A stretch of 64,000 bases of DNA from HyVt-105 sp049975425. Lineage in GTDB: Bacteria > Bacteroidota > Bacteroidia > Bacteroidales > VadinHA17. Position 1 is the stretch's first letter. Every line of letters starts with the position of its first letter. The notes under the pieces were generated by a model. The model did not search any database. It was given only the letters and a program-made list of their open reading frames with translations, and had not been told where the DNA came from. Made by a program: the position numbers and the translations under genes. The DNA lies in NCBI GenBank assembly GCA_049975425.1, contig JBNGDI010000003.1:65737-129736 (forward strand). Direction: 5' to 3'. Below are positions 34,088 to 42,860 of this stretch, one piece after another.

Positions 34088-35572
34088 TTATGGCATATCC
34101 GGCAATGACCAGCCGTTGCGGTATGTATGTTTCACCAGTTCGGCGGCATATTCTTTTGCCGGAAGCGGGTCGGTCCATTTCTTATCGAATGTTGGATGTC
34201 CATCGTGTATCTGGAAGCCATCTTCGACCACCACCCGAAGGGTTTCGTGTTCGCCGATATTGGTAAAGGTCATGTTGGGTCCGTCCCACAGCAGTTCCTT
34301 GTTCAGGCCCTGCAATCTGACAGCCAGCACGCCCATCACCACCATTTCATTGAACGGGCCCGCTTCACTGAATGGAGAAGCTGTTTCCACGCGGTTTTCG
34401 GGACTTTCCTTGCAGGCCCTGATCCAGTCCTGTTCATGGTTCTCGTCGGGAACCCGGCGGATGGTTTTGGGCACATCGGGCACTCTTCCGGAAAGGAGCC
34501 AGGGGTCTTTCCCGTAGCACCCGCAGATAAGCTTGTCTTTGGTTCCGTGGAAAATCACTCCACCACCGGCGTCGTTCATATCCCGGCCGGCGGGCCAGCC
34601 TTCGGGCTTCATAGGCTGTAATCCGCCGTCATACCAGGTCACCTCCACTTCGGGCAGTTTCAGTTTCCCGTACTTTTGTCTTTCCGGGAAAATAATCCTG
34701 ACCATCTGGGCATTGGGAGCACAATCGGTCAGCAGGAGTGTGGAACTTCCCTGTACCCGGGTAGGATATCCCAGTTTCAGCCCCACGAACACAGGATGCA
34801 GAATATGGCAGGCCATGTCGCCCAGGGCGCCCGTACCAAAATCCCACCATCCCCGCCAGTTCCAGGGGGTATACAGTTCATGATACGGACGCATGGGAGC
34901 GGGCCCGATGAAAAGGTCCCAGTTCAGGGTTTCAGGCACCCACATACCGGGACTGGGTCTGTTCAAGCCCTGGGGCCATATAGGCCGGTCAGTAAATGCC
35001 TCAACTTTCGTCACCTCTCCGATCTCACCGTTCCACAGCCACTCGCAGATCAAACGGACTCCTTCACCGCTCGATCCCTGATTTCCCATAGAGGTAGCCA
35101 CTTTGTATTTCTCAGCCAGTTTGGTCAGCAGCCTGGATTCGTACACCGAATGCGTAAGGGGTTTCTGGAGATACACATGCTTGCCCATGGTAATGGCATG
35201 GGCGGCAGTGATGGCATGGGTGTGATCGGCTGTGGCAATCACCACGGCATCGATGCTCTTCCCCATTTCGTCATACATTTTTCTCCAGTCCCAATAGGCT
35301 TTGGCTTTTGGATAATGCTCAAATACCCGCTGGCTGTATTTCCAGTCCACGTCACACAGAGCCACAATATTTTCCGTTTCCATGGCTTTCAAATTGGCAA
35401 AGCCCATTCCTCCTACCCCGATGCCGGCAATGTTCAGCTTGTCGCTGGGCGGGGTATGACCCAGTCCGCTGATCACATAACTGGGAAGAATGGTGAATCC
35501 CGCAGCGGCAGCTGCCGAATTGGCCAGAAATCTTCTTCTGGACAGCTTGTTTGATTCGTATTCTTGTGTCAT
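34088..35572 (-). CDS. Tat-exported Gfo/Idh/MocA family oxidoreductase
   Basis: 494 residues from the ATG at 35572, ten codons inside the open frame, placing NKLSRRRFLANSAAAAAGF, a textbook twin-arginine signal, at the start. The Rossmann part reads LNIAGIGVGGMGFANLKAM with the adenine-binding ALCDVDW; the substrate-side motif is VYLQKPLTHS (Lys of EKP, here QKP). Members oxidise or reduce sugar hydroxyls with bound NAD(P). Export by Tat suggests the cofactor is carried along, as in glucose-fructose oxidoreductase. Probably makes or uses a 3-keto glycoside outside the cytoplasm with the neighbouring DUF1080 proteins. Confidence 0.9.
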   Translation of the reverse strand: MTQEYESNKLSRRRFLANSAAAAAGFTILPSYVISGLGHTPPSDKLNIAGIGVGGMGFANLKAMETENIVALCDVDWKYSQRVFEHYPKAKAYWDWRKMYDEMGKSIDAVVIATADHTHAITAAHAITMGKHVYLQKPLTHSVYESRLLTKLAEKYKVATSMGNQGSSGEGVRLICEWLWNGEIGEVTKVEAFTDRPIWPQGLNRPSPGMWVPETLNWDLFIGPAPMRPYHELYTPWNWRGWWDFGTGALGDMACHILHPVFVGLKLGYPTRVQGSSTLLLTDCAPNAQMVRIIFPERQKYGKLKLPEVEVTWYDGGLQPMKPEGWPAGRDMNDAGGGVIFHGTKDKLICGCYGKDPWLLSGRVPDVPKTIRRVPDENHEQDWIRACKESPENRVETASPFSEAGPFNEMVVMGVLAVRLQGLNKELLWDGPNMTFTNIGEHETLRVVVEDGFQIHDGHPTFDKKWTDPLPAKEYAAELVKHTYRNGWSLPDMP

Positions 35573-35633
35573 AATTCCGGTATATTTGGTTGGTTCGTTC
35601 AATGAGCAACGGCAGGCTGCAATGCCGATTCTT

Positions 35634-35666
35634 TAAAATTAATCAATTTATTGTAAAAAAAACAAA
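35634..35666 (-). promoter_or_regulatory. possible internal promoter in the 3-keto-glycoside operon
   Basis: On the minus strand TTTG (35666-35663), 21 bases, then TAATTTTA (35641-35634), one mismatch from TAnnTTTG, in the 100-base gap before the second Gfo/Idh gene. Confidence 0.5.
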
Positions 35667-35672
35667 CCCTTC

Positions 35673-37247
35673 TCATATGATCTTTTGTTTATCAGGATCC
35701 CAGTAAACTTTTCTGCCTTCCCGGTAGGCGATAGTTCCCATGTGGGCAGTCATGGCCTCTTCAAAGCCGGCATCGATATGGCAGCTGGTTTGCGATCCCG
35801 TGCGGATGGCATCAATCCATTCGCGGATATGGAGATGTGTTGTATCCACCCGTTTACCGCCCCGGTAAGTATATAACAATCCTCTTCCGGCAAAGTATTG
35901 CTCGGTGGCGGAAGTCACAGCATCCACCTGTTTGGTTCCCGGGGTATAGGTATAAATGGGAATAGAAGGATCGATCATTCCTTTTCTGATCTGCCCGGCA
36001 TACCGGGTTGAGGCCGGGTCGGCTTTGATGATCAGGGTATCGCCCAATTCCATACTGGCATCGTGCCCCATGATCACCTTGCCGCGGGAACGCTGACTTG
36101 CCAGAGTAGCGCTGTACATCAGGGTAAGGTCTTTATCCGGATACTCGAACACGGTATGCAGCACATCGGGAACGGTACGTCCGTCCTTGTAGAAATAGAT
36201 CCCTCCCGAGGAAACCGCTGAACGGGGAATGCCCAGTCCCAGTATCTGGTTCATGGCATCGTATTCATGGGTCAGCAGATCACCGGAGAGGCCTGTGCTG
36301 TAATCCCACCAGCAGCGCCACCTGAAGAATCTTTCCAGGCTGAACTCGTGCCAGGGGGCAGGCCCGATAAACTGTTCCCAGTCGATAGTATCGGGGCCGG
36401 CATCGGGGTGAATGGGATACACCCAGGCTCCGTTGGGATCATTCCGGTTGGTGGTTACTTCGATCAGGGTGATCTTGCCCAGCAGGTCTTTTGCAATAGC
36501 TTCCCGGGCTTTGATGTAACTTTCGGTTTGCCTTCCCTGGTGGCCCAGCTGAAATACAACCCCGTTCTCCTTCACTGCTTTCACCACCTCATAGGTTTCC
36601 TGAACGGTCCATGTCATAGGTTTTTCACAGTAAACATGCTTCCCGTTCCGGGCGGCTTCAATGGTCATGGGTCCATGCCAGTGATCGGGCGTGGCAATGA
36701 TCACGGCATCGATATCGGGGGAAGCGCACAATTCTTTGTAATTATTATACCGCCGGGGGGCGTCGCCCATTTTTCCGCCGGTTCCCTCCCTGTAAATATT
36801 TGCCCCTGCTTCCACCGCCAGTTCCCCGTAGGTATCGAAAATATCGCAAACACCGTTAACCACCACATTCAGATCATCCTGGGCCAGGAAATCCTGGTAC
36901 CGGGTATCGGAAGGATGGAGGGCAGCGGCATCCCTTACCGCATCAATCCATGCAGGATGAGCAAATCCGGCTGCCCTGGCCAGATGTGGCCCACGTATAC
37001 CGTAGCCGATAATTCCCAGACGGAGGGTTTTCCCCTGGCTCAGGGGAGGAGGAGCCGGCACCGGGTTCGTACTCATTTTCAGCTCGCTGAAGATATTCTT
37101 CTTCAGCAGGCGGTCATACCGGTGTTTTCTGTACCAGGCATAGGCAAAAACGCCCAGCACCGGCACAGTGGCCAGGGTTTTTACCCATTCTCTTCGATGT
37201 ACCTTCCCCGAACGGCTGTTTTCCTTGTTGTCACTTTCCATTTCCAT
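35673..37247 (-). CDS. Tat-type or membrane-anchored Gfo/Idh/MocA family oxidoreductase
   Basis: 524 residues. The N-terminus KVHRREWVKTLATVPVLGVF looks like a Tat signal or an uncleaved anchor, followed by basic residues and a proline-rich linker (NPVPAPPPLSQG). The Rossmann motif is RLGIIGYGIRGPHLARA and the catalytic-side motif VYCEKPMTWTV has the standard EKP lysine. Second of two oxidoreductases in the operon; the other has QKP. Two enzymes may act in sequence, for oxidation of a glycoside and reduction of the released keto-sugar. The stop codon lies 100 bases from the next gene. Confidence 0.88.
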   Translation of the reverse strand: MEMESDNKENSRSGKVHRREWVKTLATVPVLGVFAYAWYRKHRYDRLLKKNIFSELKMSTNPVPAPPPLSQGKTLRLGIIGYGIRGPHLARAAGFAHPAWIDAVRDAAALHPSDTRYQDFLAQDDLNVVVNGVCDIFDTYGELAVEAGANIYREGTGGKMGDAPRRYNNYKELCASPDIDAVIIATPDHWHGPMTIEAARNGKHVYCEKPMTWTVQETYEVVKAVKENGVVFQLGHQGRQTESYIKAREAIAKDLLGKITLIEVTTNRNDPNGAWVYPIHPDAGPDTIDWEQFIGPAPWHEFSLERFFRWRCWWDYSTGLSGDLLTHEYDAMNQILGLGIPRSAVSSGGIYFYKDGRTVPDVLHTVFEYPDKDLTLMYSATLASQRSRGKVIMGHDASMELGDTLIIKADPASTRYAGQIRKGMIDPSIPIYTYTPGTKQVDAVTSATEQYFAGRGLLYTYRGGKRVDTTHLHIREWIDAIRTGSQTSCHIDAGFEEAMTAHMGTIAYREGRKVYWDPDKQKII

Positions 37248-37267
37248 ACTGCTCTCCTGTTTTTTGA

Positions 37268-37762
37268 CTATTTTATTTGTTTTTTGTTCTTCTTTTTCCC
37301 AAGCACCCAGCGGTCAAGACCAATCTCCTTTCCCGTGGGGAATACATAGAGAACCACCAGGGCGGCCAGTTCGACCAGGGTCTTATCCACCACCAGGTAA
37401 TTGCCTTCCATGGGTGAGGCATACTTCAGGCCAACAAACGGTGGATGGGACAGGTAGTAAAAAGCAAGCAGGACAACTCCTGCCATGGTTGCCACCCGGG
37501 TAAACAATCCCAGGATCAGTCCCAACCCGATAAAAATCAGTCCCCACACATTCAGAAAATCCACAGTAGCCAGCACATCGGAATTTACCGTCAGGGAATG
37601 GAAAAACGGGGAAAACCATCCCTGGCTGTCGAGCAGATAGAATGCCGATGTCCAGTTCGGATTTGCCAGTTTCGCAATCCCTTCATAAAGAAAATGCCAG
37701 CCGATCAGCAGCCTGAGCACTACCATCCACGTGAGTTGTACATTATTCTTCCAGTTCATCAT
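37268..37762 (-). CDS. DoxX family integral membrane protein
   Basis: 164 residues with four predicted transmembrane helices (VVLRLLIGWHFLYEGIAKL, VWGLIFIGLGLILGLF, AGVVLLAFYYLSHPP, LVELAALVVLYVFP). The N-terminal RxxxGxxFLxEGxxKL pattern is typical of the DoxX family, some members of which take part in quinone-linked electron transfer. In an operon of exported sugar oxidoreductases it could link substrate oxidation to the membrane quinone pool; this is inference. 20 bases before the oxidoreductase gene. Confidence 0.85.
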   Translation of the reverse strand: MMNWKNNVQLTWMVVLRLLIGWHFLYEGIAKLANPNWTSAFYLLDSQGWFSPFFHSLTVNSDVLATVDFLNVWGLIFIGLGLILGLFTRVATMAGVVLLAFYYLSHPPFVGLKYASPMEGNYLVVDKTLVELAALVVLYVFPTGKEIGLDRWVLGKKKNKKQIK

Positions 37763-37823
37763 CCCGCCATTGTTTAAATGTTAGCAAACATAAACTCCCG
37801 GCCACCATGCCGGCAGGAATTAG

Positions 37824-38480
37824 TTATTTATCAAGTGTTTTTATTCGAATATGCCTGTATTTAATCTTTCCACTGCCTGCCCGAAAAACCTGAAGGGCAA
37901 TGGCTCCCCTGCCCTTTTCAATCATTTCATCTTTCAGTCTGATGATTCTCTTTCCGTTCAGCCATACCCTCACACGGTTCTTTTTTACTTTCATACGAAA
38001 CTTGTTCCATTTGCCTGACACAGGATATATTTCCCGGTGGGGCGGCAGGGTTTCCAGCCAGCCCCTGCCGTGGGTTTCCAGAATTCCCGATGTATCATCA
38101 GGGGATGAAGCCAGCACCGCCTGCCAGCCCATGATTTCCTTCCCGTCGGTGGTTGACCGGAAAAATATCCCGGCAGCCGATTCCTCTTCCGGGAAAAATT
38201 CAAGGTAAAGTTCAAAATCAAGAAAATGTTCACGGGTACATAAAAAACCCGGTGCGCTGCCCGAAAGGCTTTCTCCCACCAGTTCTCCCTTCTCGGCATA
38301 CCAGCTGCCTTCACCGGCTTGCCGCCATCCGTCCAGGTCAGCCCCATTAAACATCGAAACCCAGCCGTTTTTTTCATCCGGCAGGGCATTATCACCTACA
38401 GCAGGCCTCTCTGCCGCGGCACACAGAATCAACCAGCCTGACATACAAAGCAGGAGACGTCCGAAGAATGTCCGCTTCAT
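37824..38480 (-). CDS. DUF1080 family secreted protein, short divergent paralogue
   Basis: 218 residues with an N-terminal signal (LLLCMSGWLILCAAA; cleavage or lipidation at Cys unclear). The domain core is WVSMFNGADLDGWRQ, FLDFELYLEFFPEEESAAGIFF and NRVRVWLNGKRII. It lacks the LQDHGxxVWFxNIK ending of the two other DUF1080 proteins in the operon, ending instead in ALQVFRAGSGKIKYRHIRI, and lacks their linker. The stop is adjacent to the next start: no intergenic base separates it from the 256-residue paralogue gene. Confidence 0.82.
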   Translation of the reverse strand: MKRTFFGRLLLCMSGWLILCAAAERPAVGDNALPDEKNGWVSMFNGADLDGWRQAGEGSWYAEKGELVGESLSGSAPGFLCTREHFLDFELYLEFFPEEESAAGIFFRSTTDGKEIMGWQAVLASSPDDTSGILETHGRGWLETLPPHREIYPVSGKWNKFRMKVKKNRVRVWLNGKRIIRLKDEMIEKGRGAIALQVFRAGSGKIKYRHIRIKTLDK

Positions 38481-39251
38481 CTAATCCAATTCACGAATTT
38501 TTATATTCCTGAACCATACTTTGCTTCCGTGATCCTGCAGACATATGTGGCCTTCCCGGGCTGTTCCGTAGCCGGGATAGTCTTTCCATTTTCCCTGTTC
38601 CACTTTTTCCTTCCACTTATCGGTCCACAGTTCATATTCCACCACTTTCACTCCGTTTAACCAGTGTTCAACGTACCCGTCCTTCACCCGGATCATCGAT
38701 TTGTTGTATTTTCCAACTGGTTTTACCCTGGCGTTGACCGGCGGGTGCATGGCATAATTGGCCCCTGTGGTCTGCCAGGGTTCCAGTTTTTCAGGGAAAC
38801 CGATATCATCAATAATCTGGTATTCGGGCCCTGTGGCATAGGGAACATCATATCCCTCTTCCTTCACAAGATACATGATCCCGCTGTTCCCTCCCGGACT
38901 GATTTTCCATTCGACAGAAAATTCAAAATCACGGAATTTCTCCCGGGTAATAATATCACCCGAAAGGTCGCTTCCTTCTCCCAGGGCAACCAGATTGCCG
39001 TCGTCAGCCACCCAGCCTCCCACCAGGGAATCGGCACCGAATGATCTCCAGGCATCCAGGCTTTTTCCGTCGAACAGCAATACCCAGCCCTCTTCAATTT
39101 CTTCGGCTGTAAGGTTGTTATGCATAGCAGGCTGCTCCGCTCCGGCAATCTGTTCCTCCGTTTCCGGACGGTCAGAACGGATTCCCTGCCGGCAGGAACA
39201 AAGAAATGAAATGAAAACCAAGGTTATGCTTATAAAAAATGCGCGGTACAT
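38481..39251 (-). CDS. DUF1080 (3-keto-disaccharide hydrolase family) lipoprotein, first gene of operon
   Basis: 256 residues with lipoprotein signal (FISITLVFISFLCSC). The domain segments WVLLFDGKSLDAWRSF, FRDFEFSVEWKISPGGNSGI, and ICLQDHGSKVWFRNIKI closely follow the 263-residue paralogue, whereas the middle (TGPEYQIIDDIGFPEK, GKYNKSMIRVKDGYVEHW) is of the glycoside-hydrolysing type. Likely surface or periplasmic protein acting on oxidised glycosides. First gene of the seven-gene unit 39251 to 32257; I could not find a clear promoter in the 100 bases upstream. Confidence 0.85.
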   Translation of the reverse strand: MYRAFFISITLVFISFLCSCRQGIRSDRPETEEQIAGAEQPAMHNNLTAEEIEEGWVLLFDGKSLDAWRSFGADSLVGGWVADDGNLVALGEGSDLSGDIITREKFRDFEFSVEWKISPGGNSGIMYLVKEEGYDVPYATGPEYQIIDDIGFPEKLEPWQTTGANYAMHPPVNARVKPVGKYNKSMIRVKDGYVEHWLNGVKVVEYELWTDKWKEKVEQGKWKDYPGYGTAREGHICLQDHGSKVWFRNIKIRELD

Positions 39252-39503
39252 GGGATTACACTTATTTTGGATGAAACATGCATTTCCGTTTAAGGCTTAA
39301 AAAAAGAAGTCCTAAAATAAGAATTATTTACGAAAAATACCGGCCGGCACCGGGGAATGTTCCGGAATATTTTCTTAAACATTTTCATGGAACTGCAAGG
39401 AGTTTTTTTTCATGCCTATTTTTTTTATCTTTTGGTCCGGACAGGCAGAAGTATAAACGGTCAAAATGCCCCCCGAAGATTTATTGACAAAAAGCGGAAG
39501 ATC

Positions 39504-40517
39504 ATGAAGAAGGAAGCAATGTACGCAGAAAAAGCAGGTACAGAAAACGTACGTTGTTTGCTGTGCCCCCACCGGTGCCTGATTAAACCCGGCAAAAGGG
39601 GGATATGCAGGGTAAGAAAGAATGTTAACGGAACTCTGGTAACCGAAACGTATGGAAAGCTTTCGGCGGTTCATATTGATCCGGTGGAGAAAAAACCCCT
39701 TTATCATTTTTACCCCGGACGAACCATTCTTTCCATCGGAAGTATAGGCTGCAATATGCATTGCGATTTCTGCCAGAACTGGGATATTTCCCAGTCATCG
39801 CCCGATGATTTTGGCAATCTGATGGAACACCTGCCGGAAGAGCTGGCCGAGGCGGCAGCTGAATCGAAAGACAACATCGGAATAGCATACACGTACAATG
39901 AGCCCGTGGTATTCTATGAAATGATGATAGATACAGCACGGCTGGTGCATAAAAGGGGTAAAAAGAACGTAGCGGTGACCAATGCATTCATCGAGCCGGA
40001 CCCCCTGCAGGAGCTGATCCCTCTGATGGATGCGTTCAATGTGGATTTGAAAGCCTTTGATAATGAATTTTACAGAAAATATGCCGGTGCCAGACTGGAA
40101 CCGGTGAAAAAGAATCTGGAAGCCATGGCCCGCTCGGGTACTCACCTGGAGATCACCAACCTGATCATTCCCGGACTGAATGACCAACCGGAAAAGTTCA
40201 GGGAAATGGTGAAATGGATTGCCACTGAACTGGGGGAAGAAGTGGTACTGCATCTGTCAAGGTATTTCCCTCAGTATAAATTGCATAAACCACCCACCCC
40301 GGAGAAAACCATGCTGGCGTGTTATGAAATGGCTTCAGAGGAGCTGAAATATGTATACCTGGGAAATATGGCGGGATCCCCCCGAACCAGGAACACCTGG
40401 TGTCCGGAATGCGGAAACCTGCTGATTGAAAGGACAGGTTACCATATCAGGATAGAAGGGTTGGACAACAGGGGCTGTTGCGGCAAATGCGGTACGAAAG
40501 TGATAGCACATCATTAA
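39504..40517 (+). CDS. amrS: AmmeMemoRadiSam system radical SAM enzyme
   Basis: 337 residues from the ATG at 39504 (the open frame extends 49 codons upstream through hydrophobic, T-rich sequence that is probably untranslated). The radical SAM site is CNMHCDFCQNW; an N-terminal CLLCPHRCLIKPGKRGICRVR and a C-terminal CPECG...CCGKCG supply further cysteines, giving the family's extra metal or cluster sites. It belongs to the three-part AmmeMemoRadiSam system (radical SAM plus Memo-like plus AMMECR1-like), whose biochemical role is not established. The Memo-like gene follows after 11 bases, but no AMMECR1 gene is present nearby. Confidence 0.92.
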   Translation: MKKEAMYAEKAGTENVRCLLCPHRCLIKPGKRGICRVRKNVNGTLVTETYGKLSAVHIDPVEKKPLYHFYPGRTILSIGSIGCNMHCDFCQNWDISQSSPDDFGNLMEHLPEELAEAAAESKDNIGIAYTYNEPVVFYEMMIDTARLVHKRGKKNVAVTNAFIEPDPLQELIPLMDAFNVDLKAFDNEFYRKYAGARLEPVKKNLEAMARSGTHLEITNLIIPGLNDQPEKFREMVKWIATELGEEVVLHLSRYFPQYKLHKPPTPEKTMLACYEMASEELKYVYLGNMAGSPRTRNTWCPECGNLLIERTGYHIRIEGLDNRGCCGKCGTKVIAHH

Positions 40518-40528
40518 AATCCATTCCC

Positions 40529-41374
40529 ATGAAAACGAGGATTCCAGCGGTTGCAGGCAAATTTTATCCTTCCGGCAGGGATGAACTGATCAATTTGTTA
40601 CATTCCATCCATCTGAAAGAGGAGAAACGTTTTGTGAAGGATTTCAGGCCTGCGGTTTTGTTCGGGGGAATAGTACCCCATGCCGGCTATGTCTTTTCGG
40701 GATATGAAGCCATCCATTTTTTCGAACTTATCAAAAACCATCCGAAACAGTTCGATACCATTGTCATTCTGCACCCCAACCACAACGGCATAGGGCCTGA
40801 GATTGCATCGGATGAGAACGATGCCTGGCAGACGCCCATGGGGATTGCAGAAATAGATACAGAGTTCCGCGATCAGATGGAATTTGAATCCAGCGCCCTG
40901 GCGCACAAATTCGAACATTCGGCCGAGGTAATGGTCCCTTTTCTGCAATACAAGCTTCCTTATAAATTCAGAATTCTTCCTGTTTCCATGGCGCGGCAAA
41001 CCCCTCAGCATGCCCGGAAAGTGGCCGAAGAACTGATCAGGGTGCAGAATATCCTGAACCGTCATCTCCTGCTGATTGCTTCGTCCGATTTTTCGCATTA
41101 TGTCAGCCCCGAATACGGAAAAAAAATGGATCAGATGGTGATCGATCAGATAGAAAATGGGAATATAGAGGGAATCTATAGCACGGTAAAGAAAAATAAC
41201 ATTTCCGTGTGCGGATTCGGTCCCATCATGGCTTTGCTGGCCTATGCGCAGAAACTGAATGAATGGCCGGAAACCAGAATATTACGCCGGGGACATTCGG
41301 GAGAGATTATCCCTTCGCAGGAAGTGGTGGATTATGTCACCATGGCCGTGTATTCCGATATTGAACAGCAATGA
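40529..41374 (+). CDS. amrB: AmmeMemoRadiSam system protein B (Memo family)
   Basis: 281 residues from the ATG at 40529 (MKTRIPAVAGKFYPSGRDEL). The Memo/LigB-like fold is shown by FGGIVPHAGYVFSG, ILHPNHNGIGPEI, EHSAEVMVPFLQYKLP, IASSDFSHYVSPEYG and GHSGEI, which hold conserved His and Asp residues lining a putative metal pocket. It works with the radical SAM protein encoded immediately upstream. Its stop codon abuts the stop codon of the convergent acylphosphatase gene. Confidence 0.92.
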   Translation: MKTRIPAVAGKFYPSGRDELINLLHSIHLKEEKRFVKDFRPAVLFGGIVPHAGYVFSGYEAIHFFELIKNHPKQFDTIVILHPNHNGIGPEIASDENDAWQTPMGIAEIDTEFRDQMEFESSALAHKFEHSAEVMVPFLQYKLPYKFRILPVSMARQTPQHARKVAEELIRVQNILNRHLLLIASSDFSHYVSPEYGKKMDQMVIDQIENGNIEGIYSTVKKNNISVCGFGPIMALLAYAQKLNEWPETRILRRGHSGEIIPSQEVVDYVTMAVYSDIEQQ

Positions 41375-41650
41375 TCAGCGTATCCGGAATTCTGTGTATC
41401 CCTGCTGAGGCAGTTTTTCAACTTCCACCCTTTCCACCCTCGACCAGGACGGCCCCTGACGGCACCATTCCACCAAAAGATCGAGTGCACCGATTTCTCC
41501 TTCGGCTTCGATCAAGACACTTCCATCGGGCAGGTTCCGTACATACCCTTTCAGATCCAATTCCCGCGCCTTCTGCATGGCCGAATACCTGAAGCCCACT
41601 CCCTGTACACGGCCGCTCACATGAATGGTATAATGCCGGTGACCAGACAT
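41375..41650 (-). CDS. acyP: acylphosphatase
   Basis: 91 residues of the alpha/beta ferredoxin-like fold. VSGRVQGVGFRYSAMQKA holds the phosphate-binding loop and catalytic Arg, and GYVRNLPDGSVLIEAEG holds the catalytic Asn, both standard for AcyP. Hydrolyses acyl phosphates such as acetyl phosphate. Convergent with the Memo-like gene with no spacer. Confidence 0.95.
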   Translation of the reverse strand: MSGHRHYTIHVSGRVQGVGFRYSAMQKARELDLKGYVRNLPDGSVLIEAEGEIGALDLLVEWCRQGPSWSRVERVEVEKLPQQGYTEFRIR

Positions 41651-41651
41651 A

Positions 41652-41951
41652 TTACTCCTTTTTATCCTCCTGCAAAATTTGACTGAGACGGGTAAACGAC
41701 CGGTCGAAATGCTTCACCATTTCTTCCCGGATCTTCCGGTAACCTTTTCTCCGTTGGGCGGTATCCTGCTCTGCTTCCGGATGATTCACCTGCCCGATGA
41801 GGCGGTTTCTTGCATCCACGGTTTCGCCTATAACATCCATAACCGGCCTGCGGTCAAGGTCGGGATTTCTTTGCAGGACCTGAAAAGCATCAGATATCAG
41901 TTCATATGTCATCCGGTTGATCTGCCGCTTGAGCTCTTTTCTGCTTGCCAT
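41652..41951 (-). CDS. small conserved helical protein of unknown function
   Basis: 99 residues, charged and helical throughout (RKELKRQINRMTYELISDAF, VDARNRLIGQVNH, YRKIREEMVKHFDRSFTRLS). No signal peptide or recognisable domain. The length and composition suggest a small cytoplasmic, possibly nucleic-acid-associated or oligomeric protein. It is seven bases after the aminotransferase gene and one base before the acylphosphatase gene, so the three are likely one transcript. Confidence 0.75.
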   Translation of the reverse strand: MASRKELKRQINRMTYELISDAFQVLQRNPDLDRRPVMDVIGETVDARNRLIGQVNHPEAEQDTAQRRKGYRKIREEMVKHFDRSFTRLSQILQEDKKE

Positions 41952-41958
41952 ATTCTGT

Positions 41959-42807
41959 TTATTCTTTGTGTTTTTCTATATAATTATCAACTGCCCGGTC
42001 GTATCCTTTCATAGCAGTGATCAGCAGAGGGTGGCCGGTATTAAAGGATTGGTTTCTCACCCGGTTCACCGGCAATACCCTGGGTGAGGTTCCGGTAAGA
42101 AAGGCGGCTTCGGCTTTCTCCAGCTCATCCAGGTGCAAAGGCTCCATGCATACAGGGATCCCTTCCTTTTCCAGGAACTGCAACACATATTTTCGGGAAA
42201 TGCCCTTCAGTACCATGTGGTCGGGGGCGGTAATGAGTTTCCCCTCCCGTATGAAGAATACATTTGACCGGCTTCCTTCCGTGATCTGCCCCTGCCGGTT
42301 CACCAGCAGGGCTTCATAAACCCCCGACTCTATCACTGCCTTGTACACTTCAAGACGCAAACCCATATTCAGCAGCTTGGCAGTAGGATTCTGTCTTTCC
42401 GCCATATACACCATCACTTCCACCCCCTGCCGGTACTGATCCTGAGTGGGGTAAAAATGAGGACAATAATATGCCAGAAAGTGCTGCGAACCGGAGGGTT
42501 GAATATTGAACACCACCCGGACATTGCCGTTCGGTTCCTGATTCCTCTTCACCAGTTCTGCCAGGATTCCCCGCACCTCTTCAGCAGAAAGCCAGAGAGG
42601 GATACCGGAGATAAAAGCACTGTGTTCCATCCTCTCCATGTGATCTTCAAAAAAAACCGGCACTCCTTGCATTACACGAATCACTTCGTACAATGACCGG
42701 CCCCTGTACACGTAATCGTTACTGAAACCTTCACAGGTCAGGAACCGGTCGTTCAGGTAAAAAATCTGTTGTACACACTCCTGCATAACAAACACGGTTT
42801 TATTCAA
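41959..42807 (-). CDS. class IV (branched-chain/D-amino acid type) aminotransferase
   Basis: 282-residue fold-type IV PLP enzyme. RGRSLYEVIRVMQGVPVFFEDH matches the N-terminal signature, PTAKLLNMG carries the likely PLP lysine and ITEGSRSNVFFIREG the class IV signature glutamate. Homologues include branched-chain aminotransferases, 4-amino-4-deoxychorismate lyase and D-amino acid transaminases; the specific reaction cannot be told from the sequence. First gene of a three-gene minus-strand unit with the small helical protein and acylphosphatase. Confidence 0.85.
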   Translation of the reverse strand: MNKTVFVMQECVQQIFYLNDRFLTCEGFSNDYVYRGRSLYEVIRVMQGVPVFFEDHMERMEHSAFISGIPLWLSAEEVRGILAELVKRNQEPNGNVRVVFNIQPSGSQHFLAYYCPHFYPTQDQYRQGVEVMVYMAERQNPTAKLLNMGLRLEVYKAVIESGVYEALLVNRQGQITEGSRSNVFFIREGKLITAPDHMVLKGISRKYVLQFLEKEGIPVCMEPLHLDELEKAEAAFLTGTSPRVLPVNRVRNQSFNTGHPLLITAMKGYDRAVDNYIEKHKE

Positions 42808-42827
42808 AGTAAATTTAACTAATTTTG
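42798..42827 (+). promoter_or_regulatory. Bacteroidota-type promoter inside the apparent start of the exonuclease gene
   Basis: TTTT at 42798-42801, 18 bases, then TAATTTTG at 42820-42827, matching TAnnTTTG. Predicted transcription start is near 42834, so translation cannot begin at the TTG at 42825. Confidence 0.5.
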
Positions 42828-42860
42828 GGCAGAAATGATAATACCCGAACTGCCACCGCC

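Noticed and set aside
36267..37349. 360-codon plus-strand frame opposite the second Gfo/Idh gene
   Set aside because: Antisense shadow of a gene with convincing Rossmann and EKP motifs.
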